A program made the translations under genes and the position numbers. From positions 1-37,798 of IMG/VR virus record IMGVR_UViG_3300013116_000044: DNA of 37,798 nt. One strand, given 5' to 3'. Within the stretch, counting starts at the first letter, position 1, and each line of letters starts with the position of its first letter. This document shows, piece after piece, positions 1 to 6,093 of this stretch. The notes below the pieces were generated by a model. That model saw only the letters and a list, made by a program, of their open reading frames with translations, had not been told where the DNA came from and did not search any database. Source of the stretch: a virus.

Positions 1-73
1 AGCACAAGCTGAAGATTGCTCGCTCGCGATTAAGACCCTTTGGGAAACCGTTACAGGACTTACATTAGCATGA
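1..73 (+). CDS. 3' fragment of tail/appendage protein gene (continues from window end)
   Basis: From base 2 this reads the last residues of the protein encoded at 36859-37752 and stops at the TGA at 71-73. It is the same gene end seen again because of the 119-bp terminal overlap, not a second gene. In the closed genome it is one continuous gene ending immediately before the 102-residue ORF that precedes the portal. Confidence 0.9.
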   Translation, partial: AQAEDCSLAIKTLWETVTGLTLA

Positions 74-119
74 TTGGATTTATAACAACCCCCGAAACCG
101 CTGCTATCGTCACTGATGG
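1..119. repeat. Direct terminal repeat, left copy
   Basis: These 119 bases are identical to the last 119 bases of the window. The repeat lies inside coding sequence (end of the tail/appendage gene and start of the next gene), and joining the two copies restores both genes intact. This shows the molecule closes into a circle or is circularly permuted or terminally redundant. A 119-base overlap equals a k-mer size used by a common metagenome assembler, so it probably marks assembly circularity and not the physical packaging repeat. Confidence 0.95.
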
Positions 120-378
120 CATACGCGAGGCTCAAGAAAGCCGAGGTCAGCACTATTACTGGACTACAGGAGCGGAGCCAATCTATAGCGGAGCCTACAA
201 AGGTGAGATGTTTATTCCCGCTGGTGATGAGGTTCTTAGCACCCCACTCCGAAACGGTCTAACACCTAGAGACTTCCCTGAGTTTGACCAGCTGGTTACC
301 CTTCTTGGAGGACTCGATTCTCGCGTTGAGATCAACCCTGATTCTTTAATTAACCCAGACATTCCTACTGACGAATGA
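70..378 (+). CDS. Hypothetical protein upstream of portal, 102 aa
   Basis: I chose the ATG at 70 because it overlaps the TGA stop of the upstream appendage gene (ATGA), the coupling used elsewhere in this genome; a TTG at 40 would lie deep inside that gene. The product is acidic, has no membrane segment or signal peptide, and ends four bases into the portal start (ATGA at 375). I do not recognise a domain. Tight coupling between a tail-type gene and the portal suggests a virion or virion-assembly role, for example a partner of the preceding appendage protein, but that is inference from position only. Confidence 0.7.
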   Translation: MIGFITTPETAAIVTDGIREAQESRGQHYYWTTGAEPIYSGAYKGEMFIPAGDEVLSTPLRNGLTPRDFPEFDQLVTLLGGLDSRVEINPDSLINPDIPTDE

Positions 379-1925
379 ACGAAACCGCCCAACAAACATA
401 CACCCGCCTTGAGGGGGATCGTTATCAATACCTCGACCGCGCACGGGCTTGCTCTAAGCTGACCCTTCCGTATGTCATGCCCGAGGAAGGCTTCGGTCCC
501 CACAGTCGCCTTGATACTCCCTTCAGTGGTGTTGGTTCTCGTGGTGTTAACAATCTTTCATCGAAGCTACTCTTAGCTTTGCTTCCCCCTAATGCTCCCT
601 TCTTTCGCCTCCAAGCTGACCAGCGTAAGCTAGCCGAAGAGGAAACCCCACCGGAACTCTTGAGTGAGATCGAATCATCCTTGCAAGCCCTTGAAGGTTT
701 GGTTATGGATGAGGTAAGCCTCGGAGCCTATCGGGTAACAATCCACGAAGCTCTCAAGCATCTCATCATCACGGGTAACGCACTCCTTTATCTACCGGAC
801 AGCGGAGGACTCCGTGTGTTCCACCTTGACAGGTTTGTTGTTGAGAGAGACCCGATGGGTAACCTCCTTAAGATTGCCACAAAGGAAACCCTTGCGTTCT
901 CTGCGCTTCCCGAAGATGTCCAAGCGGCTCTTGTCCAAGGAGACCCCAACCTCGATACCGCCGAAAGCAAACTTGATCTCTACACCTCATGCTGCCTGAT
1001 CAAAGGATCGTGGCACATACGCCAAGACGTTAATGGGGTGAACATTCCTGGTGCTGGGGGTAAGGTTCCCAAGGATCGCAATCCGTTCATCCCTTTGCGT
1101 CTTTCTAGGATTGACGGCGAGGCATACGGTCGTGGGTTCGTTGAGGAATACCTCGGTGACATCCAGAGTCTTGAAGCGTTGACCAGAGCGATTGTCGAAG
1201 GATCAGCCGCAGCAGCCAAGGTGTTATTCCTAGTGAATCCCAACGGGACTACACGCGCACGGACGCTGGCTGAAAGCCCCAACGGTGCGATTGTCCAAGG
1301 CAATGCTGCTGATGTTAACACTCTCCAGCTTGGTAAGTTCAACGATTTCCGCACGGCTCAAGTCACAGTCGAAGCCATCAAAGACCGTCTCGGTGGAGCA
1401 TTCTTGCTTACATCAGGTGTGGTGCGACAGGCTGAACGTGTTACTGCCGAGGAGATCCGAATGCTTTCACAAGAGCTAGAGACTTCCCTTGGAGGGATGT
1501 ATAGCCTCCTTGCCAGTGAGATGCAGTTGCCCCTGGTGACACGCATTATGACGGTAATGCAAAAGAAGAAGACGCTTCCTAAGCTTCCTAAAGACCTCGT
1601 GAAGCCTGTGATTGTTACAGGTGTAGAGGCTCTTGGTCGTGGTAACGATCTCTCTAAACTTGATCTCTTCCTTGCTGGTGCTGCCCAAGTGGTTGGACCC
1701 CAGGCTATTGGACAATTTGTTAATGTTGAAGACTATTTCAAAAGACGCGCCACCGCTCTCGGCATCAAGACTGACGGACTCATCAAGAGTTCAGAGCAGA
1801 TGCAACAGGAAGCTCAGATGGCGCAAATGCAAGCTCTCAGTGAGAAGCTCGGCCCCGCTGGTATTAAAGCCTTGAATGATCAGGCGTTAGCGGGTAATAT
1901 GCCGGAGGTTGAACCACCTGAATAG
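375..1925 (+). CDS. Head-tail connector (portal) protein, T7 gp8-like
   Basis: The 516-residue product matches the T7 gp8 connector family in length (T7 about 536) and sequence character, including the N-terminal stretch around GVGSRGVNNLSSKLLLALLP that is typical of podoviral head-to-tail connectors. In the family, twelve copies form the portal ring at one capsid vertex through which DNA is packaged and ejected and to which the tail attaches. The C-terminus (about residues 470-500) is Q/A/M-rich and helical. The start overlaps the stop of the upstream ORF and the scaffold gene follows two bases after the stop, the T7 8-9-10 order. No Shine-Dalgarno sequence precedes the ATG. Confidence 0.96.
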   Translation: MNETAQQTYTRLEGDRYQYLDRARACSKLTLPYVMPEEGFGPHSRLDTPFSGVGSRGVNNLSSKLLLALLPPNAPFFRLQADQRKLAEEETPPELLSEIESSLQALEGLVMDEVSLGAYRVTIHEALKHLIITGNALLYLPDSGGLRVFHLDRFVVERDPMGNLLKIATKETLAFSALPEDVQAALVQGDPNLDTAESKLDLYTSCCLIKGSWHIRQDVNGVNIPGAGGKVPKDRNPFIPLRLSRIDGEAYGRGFVEEYLGDIQSLEALTRAIVEGSAAAAKVLFLVNPNGTTRARTLAESPNGAIVQGNAADVNTLQLGKFNDFRTAQVTVEAIKDRLGGAFLLTSGVVRQAERVTAEEIRMLSQELETSLGGMYSLLASEMQLPLVTRIMTVMQKKKTLPKLPKDLVKPVIVTGVEALGRGNDLSKLDLFLAGAAQVVGPQAIGQFVNVEDYFKRRATALGIKTDGLIKSSEQMQQEAQMAQMQALSEKLGPAGIKALNDQALAGNMPEVEPPE

Positions 1926-1927
1926 TA

Positions 1928-2716
1928 ATGGAATCCGTAACATACAACGACCCGACCCCCGAGGAGAACATCTCTTTGGAACAGCAAGCCGCGATGCAAG
2001 AGGAAGCGCAAGAACAACGCGACCAGCAGCAGCAGCAGCAGCAGACACCACCCGAGGAAACCCCAACGGAAACACCGGAACGCCCTGAGTGGCTCCCCGA
2101 GAAGTTCGATACCCCAGAATCTATGGCTGAAGCCTATGGACAACTGGAGCAACGCTTCCACGAAAATAACAACAACAAAGAACAGTCCGAAGAAAACTCG
2201 GAGGAAGCTGAAGCTGCACCCGCAATGGGTGAGGTCGTTTCAGCCGCATCTGAGGAATACTACGAGAATGGGACGTTATCCGACTCCGCTTACCAAAGTC
2301 TTGAAGAAGCTGGATTAAGCAGGGATGTTGTTGACACATATGTCCAAGGTTTTGAGGCACTCCAAGCCCAGCAAGAAGAGTCTCTTCAAGCGGAGATCGG
2401 AGGAAAAGACAACTACGAGGCTATGTCCGACTGGGCATCCACCGCTCTTACCGATCAAGAACAACAGGTCTACAACAACACCGTAGAGAGTGGAGACAGG
2501 GATGCTGCTGCGATGGCTATCCGAGGTCTCTATGCTCGCTTTGTGGCTGACGGAGGAGATCCTGTAGCTCTTGTCCAAGGAGGCACTGCTGGTAACGCAC
2601 TTGCTGTTCCCTTTGGTTCAAGCTACGAGATGACTCAATCAATGGCTGATCCTCGTTATGAGAACGACGAAGGCTACCGTAGAAGTGTTGAAGCTCGCAT
2701 TGCCGTAACCCCATAA
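1928..2716 (+). CDS. Capsid assembly scaffolding protein, T7 gp9-like
   Basis: The 262-residue product is very acidic, glutamine- and glutamate-rich, and lies between portal and major capsid genes, as gp9 does. A run of CAG codons near base 2030 encodes a seven-glutamine tract (about residues 33-40), followed by a proline/threonine/glutamate-rich linker. A segment around PEWLPEKFDTPESMAEAYGQLE (quoted in part: PEKFDTPESMAEAYGQL) is a recurring feature of podoviral scaffolds. Such scaffolds guide procapsid formation and leave before or during packaging. The basic C-terminal residues would be expected to contact the shell. The poly-Q tract is low complexity and may vary between strains. Confidence 0.92.
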   Translation: MESVTYNDPTPEENISLEQQAAMQEEAQEQRDQQQQQQQTPPEETPTETPERPEWLPEKFDTPESMAEAYGQLEQRFHENNNNKEQSEENSEEAEAAPAMGEVVSAASEEYYENGTLSDSAYQSLEEAGLSRDVVDTYVQGFEALQAQQEESLQAEIGGKDNYEAMSDWASTALTDQEQQVYNNTVESGDRDAAAMAIRGLYARFVADGGDPVALVQGGTAGNALAVPFGSSYEMTQSMADPRYENDEGYRRSVEARIAVTP

Positions 2717-2729
2717 CCACAACAACAAT

Positions 2730-2915
2730 ATGTCTAACATTATTAACTACATCCTGGAGAACTCTACAGAACTCATCGGGATTGCTACCGCCATTGTAAC
2801 AGCCGCTAGTGCTATCGCTGCGTTAACACCTACACCCGCAGATGACACTTGGGTTGGCAAGGCGTATCGCATCGTTGACTGGCTTGCGCTGAACATCGGG
2901 CGCGCAAAGGACTAA
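2730..2915 (+). CDS. Small membrane protein, possible holin
   Basis: This 61-residue protein has one strong hydrophobic segment at about residues 14-34 (ELIGIATAIVTAASAIAALT), then TPTPADD and an amphipathic C-terminal helix. Small proteins of this kind with a TPTP motif after the membrane helix recur in podovirus genomes and are often annotated as holins. It sits directly upstream of the spanin-like pair, which supports a lysis role. A second holin candidate lies at 18194-18349, so one may be an antiholin or a non-lysis protein. The leader before the ATG is CCACAACAACAAT with no Shine-Dalgarno. Confidence 0.6.
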   Translation: MSNIINYILENSTELIGIATAIVTAASAIAALTPTPADDTWVGKAYRIVDWLALNIGRAKD

Positions 2916-2926
2916 CACTTATAGCC

Positions 2927-3259
2927 GTGAAGCTGTCTCTACTACTCATAAAACTACTTATCTCATTCCCAAAAGTAGCAGAGGCACTTCGCGGTCTTTT
3001 AGACAGCTATGAAGAAGAGTTATATCGTCGCCGGCATAGCGACATGCGTGATGTTATTGATGACTGGATGCGCTCCGACTCTTCGTCCGACAAAGCTCCC
3101 CTACTTTTTAGAGAAGCTGGATCAACACCAATTCAGTCCCGAAGAGAAGAGAACATTGGGGGAGATACTTCACTACATCAACGACCTAGAGAACGATGCC
3201 CGCTAAACGAAAAGGATTGTCCCTTAGAAAAGAACACAAGTCCGAAAAAGGAGGACTGA
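2927..3259 (+). CDS. Possible inner-membrane spanin-like (Rz-like) protein
   Basis: The GTG-initiated ORF encodes 110 residues with a hydrophobic N-terminus (about residues 2-24, interrupted by lysines and a proline) followed by a charged helical stretch (SYEEELYRRRHSDMRDVIDD). A lipoprotein ORF (3009-3206) lies wholly inside it in the +1 frame, the embedded Rz/Rz1 arrangement of two-component spanins. It follows the holin candidate. In the known system the inner- and outer-membrane spanins bridge the periplasm and fuse membranes at lysis. The membrane segment is weak and the last ~50 residues may simply be the overlap frame, so this could be a short non-spanin protein. Confidence 0.5.
   Translation: MKLSLLLIKLLISFPKVAEALRGLLDSYEEELYRRRHSDMRDVIDDWMRSDSSSDKAPLLFREAGSTPIQSRREENIGGDTSLHQRPRERCPLNEKDCPLEKNTSPKKED
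3009..3206 (+). CDS. Small lipoprotein, possible outer-membrane spanin (Rz1-like)
   Basis: The 65-residue product begins MKKSYIVAGIATCVMLLMTGC, a clear lipoprotein signal: a basic N-terminus, a hydrophobic core and the lipobox LMTGC, with Cys21 as the lipidated residue. The mature part is about 45 residues and has prolines near its start (CAPTLRPTKLPYF). The gene is entirely embedded in the +1 frame of 2927-3259, as Rz1 is in Rz. The lipoprotein call is well supported by sequence; the spanin role is inferred from the embedded architecture and the adjacent holin candidate. Its stop overlaps the ATG of the next gene at 3196. Confidence 0.7.
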   Translation: MKKSYIVAGIATCVMLLMTGCAPTLRPTKLPYFLEKLDQHQFSPEEKRTLGEILHYINDLENDAR

Positions 3260-3441
3260 CTGAGAAAGGGAGAAAATACTACAACCAAAAAACAGGTAGT
3301 AATCTTAAACGACCGCAACCAAAGGGAGGCCCAAGGAAGCGGTCTTTTTGTGCGCGTATGTCAGGTGTTAAAGGACCGATGAAGGACACTAAAGGTCGCC
3401 CCACCAGGAAAGCTCTGGCACTGAGAAGGTGGAAGTGCTGA
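3196..3441 (+). CDS. Conserved small basic phage protein (DUF6321-like)
   Basis: The 81-residue, lysine/arginine-rich product contains KSEKGGLTEKGRKYYN, the GSNLKRPQPKGGPRKRSFCARM block and a C-terminal PTRKALALRRWKC. This combination is a conserved family of unknown function seen in many marine phage genomes (I recall it as DUF6321). The ATG at 3196 lies inside the end of the lipoprotein gene. The high positive charge suggests nucleic-acid or capsid contact, but no role is established from the sequence. It begins a run of small basic ORFs between lysis genes and the capsid gene. Confidence 0.85.
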   Translation: MPAKRKGLSLRKEHKSEKGGLTEKGRKYYNQKTGSNLKRPQPKGGPRKRSFCARMSGVKGPMKDTKGRPTRKALALRRWKC

Positions 3442-3472
3442 TAATTTTTAACAATAACAACAACAACACCCC

Positions 3473-3583
3473 ATGCCCAAAGTAGGAAAGAAGAAATACC
3501 CATATACCGCCGAAGGAAAGCAAGCCGCAAAGAAAGCAGCCAAACGCTCTGGATTGAAGCTGAAGAAGACCAAGGGTGGTTGA
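3473..3583 (+). CDS. Tiny basic phage protein, 36 aa
   Basis: The ATG at 3473 after an ACAACAACACCCC leader opens a 36-codon ORF starting MPKVGKKKYPYTAEGKQAAK and ending in KLKKTKGG. Short lysine-rich proteins with a K-Y-P-Y-T motif are frequent in T7-like marine phages beside the family at 3196-3441, so I take it as real despite its size. Function is unknown. The A/C-rich leader resembles those of the capsid and tail genes, which supports its own translation. Confidence 0.65.
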   Translation: MPKVGKKKYPYTAEGKQAAKKAAKRSGLKLKKTKGG

Positions 3584-3622
3584 AAGTAGTGTTGTTATTT
3601 AATTCAAGTTCTGAATCACACG

Positions 3623-3793
3623 ATGGCTAAGATATGCCCCAAAGGAATATCATGGGCAAAGCGCACGTTCGACAAGTATCCGAGTGCTTACGCTAACATG
3701 GCAGCCTCCAAGTATTGCAAAGACCCGAACTACGGGAAAGGCAAGAAGTCGAAGTCGAAGTTAACAATTAAAAAGAAGAAGAACCGTGGGTGA
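3623..3793 (+). CDS. Small basic phage protein with two Cys, 56 aa
   Basis: Translation from the ATG at 3623 gives 56 residues beginning MAKICPKGISWAKRTFDKYP, then SAYANMAASKYC and a lysine-rich tail. The segment with a cysteine-glycine start, a K-R-x-F-x-x-Y-P-S-A-Y-A-N core and a second cysteine recurs in small phage proteins encoded near the capsid gene; I know no function. The next ORF starts at the GTG at 3786 inside its last codons, implying coupled translation. Confidence 0.65.
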   Translation: MAKICPKGISWAKRTFDKYPSAYANMAASKYCKDPNYGKGKKSKSKLTIKKKKNRG

Positions 3794-4031
3794 GCTAGCT
3801 AAGTGGAGAAACCAGAACTGGGTCCGTATTGGAACCGATGGAAAGATCAAAGGCGAATGCGGAACATCCAAGAACAAAAAGAACCCAGACAGATGTCTTC
3901 CATTATCGAAAGCGAGATCCCTAAGCATCCCTCAACGTGCGGCAACTGCGAAGAAGAAGAAACGTGCTGGCGCGAAAGGGAAGCAATTTGTTGCCAACAC
4001 CCCGAGTGCCCGTGTGAAACGGAAGAAGTAA
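3786..4031 (+). CDS. Small basic phage protein (DUF5872-like)
   Basis: The 81-residue product contains WVRIGTDGKIKGECGTSKNK, then KNPDRCLPLSKARSLS and a basic KKKKRAGAKGK tail. The G-x-CGTS-x(n)-NPDRCLPL pattern is a conserved small phage family that I recall as DUF5872; function unknown. The GTG start overlaps the upstream stop (GTGGGTGA). From about 3893 onward the same DNA also carries an open reading frame in the -1 register that continues past this stop, an extensive overlap described separately. Confidence 0.8.
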   Translation: MGELAKWRNQNWVRIGTDGKIKGECGTSKNKKNPDRCLPLSKARSLSIPQRAATAKKKKRAGAKGKQFVANTPSARVKRKK

Positions 4032-4255
4032 CCGTAGGGGACATCGTTCAAATATACTTTTTAGACCACGCGCAAGACAGCGAGGATGGTCCAATTTTAT
4101 GCACCGTCTATGGTTGTGTTATCGACCAGGGCGCACACTACATCACAGTCGCTTCGTGGCAAACCCACATAGATGACTTTGAAGATACAACTTTCACCAT
4201 TGTTACAAGCTGCATTACTAGCTTGGTGGTGTTAAAACAACAACCGTCATCATAA
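3893..4255 (+). CDS. Hypothetical protein overlapping the DUF5872-like gene
   Basis: The reading frame ending at 4255 encodes a convincing protein after the upstream stop at 4031 (VGDIVQIYFLDHAQDSEDG, then VYGCVIDQGAHYITVASW), resembling small conserved beta-rich phage proteins. No ATG, GTG or TTG occurs in this frame between 4031 and the domain start, so the start must lie inside the preceding gene. The nearest is the ATG at 3893, giving 120 residues with a cysteine-rich overlapped section (CGNC, CC, CPC). An ATG at 3803 is also open, and recoding from the upstream gene is possible. The start is therefore uncertain; the downstream domain is the supported part. Confidence 0.55.
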   Translation: MSSIIESEIPKHPSTCGNCEEEETCWREREAICCQHPECPCETEEVTVGDIVQIYFLDHAQDSEDGPILCTVYGCVIDQGAHYITVASWQTHIDDFEDTTFTIVTSCITSLVVLKQQPSS

Positions 4256-4385
4256 CGATAGACTCCGTAACGAGGCCGAAGATGAGACCCACCGAGGTGG
4301 ACAATCAATAACTCTGAACCCGACCACTGGATAAATTTGATTGAGGACACCCTTAAACCAAAAACAAAAATAGAAACCATATATT
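4256..4385 (+). promoter_or_regulatory. Leader/intergenic region before the capsid gene
   Basis: These 130 bases between the small-ORF cluster and the major capsid gene contain no ORF. There is a short CCACC-GA-GGTGG inverted repeat near 4290, and the last 45 bases are very A-rich (ACCAAAAACAAAAATAGAAA) before the ATG. T7 phages place a strong late promoter ahead of the capsid genes, so a phage promoter here is plausible, but I see no match to the T7 or SP6 consensus and cannot place one. Confidence 0.35.
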
Positions 4386-5399
4386 ATGGCTAACGGAAAT
4401 ACTACTGCGTCCCGATTGGGACAAATCAACGGGGCTAACGATGCCCAAGCGTTGTTCTTGAAGGTGTTCTCAGGAGAAATCCTGACCACCTTTGAAGAGA
4501 TGAATGTTATGAAGGGTCTTCACACGATCCGCACCATCTCTAACGGAAAGTCTGCTCAGTTCCCTGTAACTGGAATTGCGACTGCTAAATACCACACGGC
4601 TGGAGAAAACATTGCTGACGCTGGAAACAGCTATCTTAGCACTGTTAAGCACGCTGAGAAGGTCATCACGATTGATGATGTTCTCCTTGCTTCCACCTTC
4701 ATTGCTAACATTGATGAGCTTAAGAACCATTACGATGTCCGTAGCATTTACGCTAAGGAACTCGGTAAGGCTCTTGCCAAGCGTTTCGATGTCGCGACCA
4801 TGAAGACTCTCGTTGCTGCTGCTCGTTCTGCTACCACTATTACTGGAGGCAAAGCTGGCATCGCTATCGACGGAGGAGAGGCTGCTGACTTCAGTGCTGC
4901 TGTCATCCAGGAGAAGCTCTTTGAAGCTGCTCAGAAGTTGGATGAGAACGACATCCCGAACGATGGGCAGCGTTACGCTATCTTGAAGCCGGCTGATTAC
5001 TACAAACTTCTCCAGTCTGGCGAAGAGGTAATCAACCGTGACTTCGGTGGTCGTGGTGACGTTGCTACTGGCGCACTCCCAATGGTTGCTGGTCTTCGCA
5101 TCTTCAAGTCCAACCACCTCTCTGACGTTGCAGTCGCGGAGGCTTCACAGGACCAGGATGACGATAGTGCCCGTAACGATGTCTTCGGAGGAAGCGGAAC
5201 CGGATACAACGGTGACCTCTCCAAGACCTTCATCATTGGTGGACACCCGTCTGCTGTCGGAACCGTCAAGCTGCTTGACCTCGCTACCGAGAGTGATTAC
5301 AAACTTGAGCTTCAAGGAACCCTGTTCGTTGCTAAGTATGCAATGGGCCACGGTGTTCTTCGTCCCGAAGCTGCGTTTGAAATCAAGGACGCTGACTAA
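4386..5399 (+). CDS. Major capsid protein, T7 gp10-like
   Basis: The 337-residue product is a T7 gp10A-type HK97-fold capsid protein by length (T7 344) and sequence. The N-terminal ALFLKVFSGEILTTFEEMNV and TIRTISNGKSAQFPVTG segments and a C-terminal half with LLDLATESDYKLELQGTLFV and AKYAMGHGVLRPEAA are characteristic of podoviral major capsid proteins. Copies form the icosahedral head. It is preceded by an A-rich leader without Shine-Dalgarno and followed 17 bases after its stop by a strong terminator. No gp10B-type frameshift extension is evident: the terminator lies directly after the stop. Confidence 0.97.
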   Translation: MANGNTTASRLGQINGANDAQALFLKVFSGEILTTFEEMNVMKGLHTIRTISNGKSAQFPVTGIATAKYHTAGENIADAGNSYLSTVKHAEKVITIDDVLLASTFIANIDELKNHYDVRSIYAKELGKALAKRFDVATMKTLVAAARSATTITGGKAGIAIDGGEAADFSAAVIQEKLFEAAQKLDENDIPNDGQRYAILKPADYYKLLQSGEEVINRDFGGRGDVATGALPMVAGLRIFKSNHLSDVAVAEASQDQDDDSARNDVFGGSGTGYNGDLSKTFIIGGHPSAVGTVKLLDLATESDYKLELQGTLFVAKYAMGHGVLRPEAAFEIKDAD

Positions 5400-5416
5400 T
5401 ACCACACCAAGGTTTT

Positions 5417-5467
5417 CATCCCTGTCCCCTTCGGGGGATGGGGGTGTTACCTTCCCTTTACTTTTTC
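5417..5467 (+). terminator. Intrinsic terminator after major capsid gene
   Basis: A 13-bp stem (5417-5429 with 5434-5446, including a few G-T pairs) is capped by a TTCG tetraloop (5430-5433) and followed by a T-rich run ending in CTTTTTCTTTT. T7 has its main terminator T-phi at the same place, directly after gene 10, where it limits transcription into the tail genes. The match in position and the stable UUCG hairpin make this a confident terminator that probably sets a high capsid-to-tail expression ratio. Confidence 0.9.
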
Positions 5468-5486
5468 TTTTATAATAACAACAACT

Positions 5487-6083
5487 ATGGCTACCCTGAC
5501 TTCTGAACTTAATGCGGTTAACACCATGCTGGGATACATCGCGGAATCTCCTGTTAACTCCATTGCGGATACAACCGCCCTGCCACCGTCAGCGGCACTA
5601 GCTAAAGGTATTCTTGATGAAGTCTCTCGTGAGGTTCAACAAGAAGGGTGGCATTTCAATACAGCTAAGGACTACAAACTTGAGGCGAACTCATCCAACG
5701 AGATTGAGTTACCCGAGAACGTCCTTCAAGTAGATGCTGTAGACAACACACACGATGTGGTTCAACGCGGAAACAAACTGTTCAACCGTAAGGACTACAC
5801 AACGACTTTCACCATTGATGAGATCAAGGTAGACATCACCTTCCTTCTCGACTTCACTGAGCTTCCCGAACAGACCCGCCGTTACATCACGCTCAAGGCA
5901 TCCCGTATGTTCTCCAACAGGATTGTTGGTTCGCGTGAGATTGAAGCACTTATCTATCGAGATGAGATCATGGCTAAATCAGCTATGGAAGAAGCCGAAG
6001 GAACCAACTCAGACCGCACCATCTTTGACAACTACGACACCGCAAGTCGCATTGGGATCAACCGGAGAACCGACATTGCGTAA
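5487..6083 (+). CDS. Tail tubular protein A, T7 gp11-like
   Basis: The 198-residue product (T7 gp11 is 196) starts MATLTSELNAVNTMLGYIAE and contains EVQQEGWHFNT, both hallmarks of the tail tubular protein A/gatekeeper family. Twelve copies form the ring between portal and nozzle. The gene follows the capsid terminator with an AATAACAACAACT leader and is followed ten bases later by tail tubular protein B, the T7 11-12 order. Confidence 0.95.
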   Translation: MATLTSELNAVNTMLGYIAESPVNSIADTTALPPSAALAKGILDEVSREVQQEGWHFNTAKDYKLEANSSNEIELPENVLQVDAVDNTHDVVQRGNKLFNRKDYTTTFTIDEIKVDITFLLDFTELPEQTRRYITLKASRMFSNRIVGSREIEALIYRDEIMAKSAMEEAEGTNSDRTIFDNYDTASRIGINRRTDIA

Positions 6084-6093
6084 TCATTAACAC

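Noticed and set aside
4470-5117. 215-codon minus-strand ORF opposite the major capsid gene
   Set aside because: Serine/valine-rich shadow translation of a well-supported capsid gene; caused by codon bias.
5400-5486. gp10B-like frameshift extension of the capsid protein
   Set aside because: The stop is followed within 17 bases by a strong terminator hairpin and no slippery sequence is seen near the gene end.
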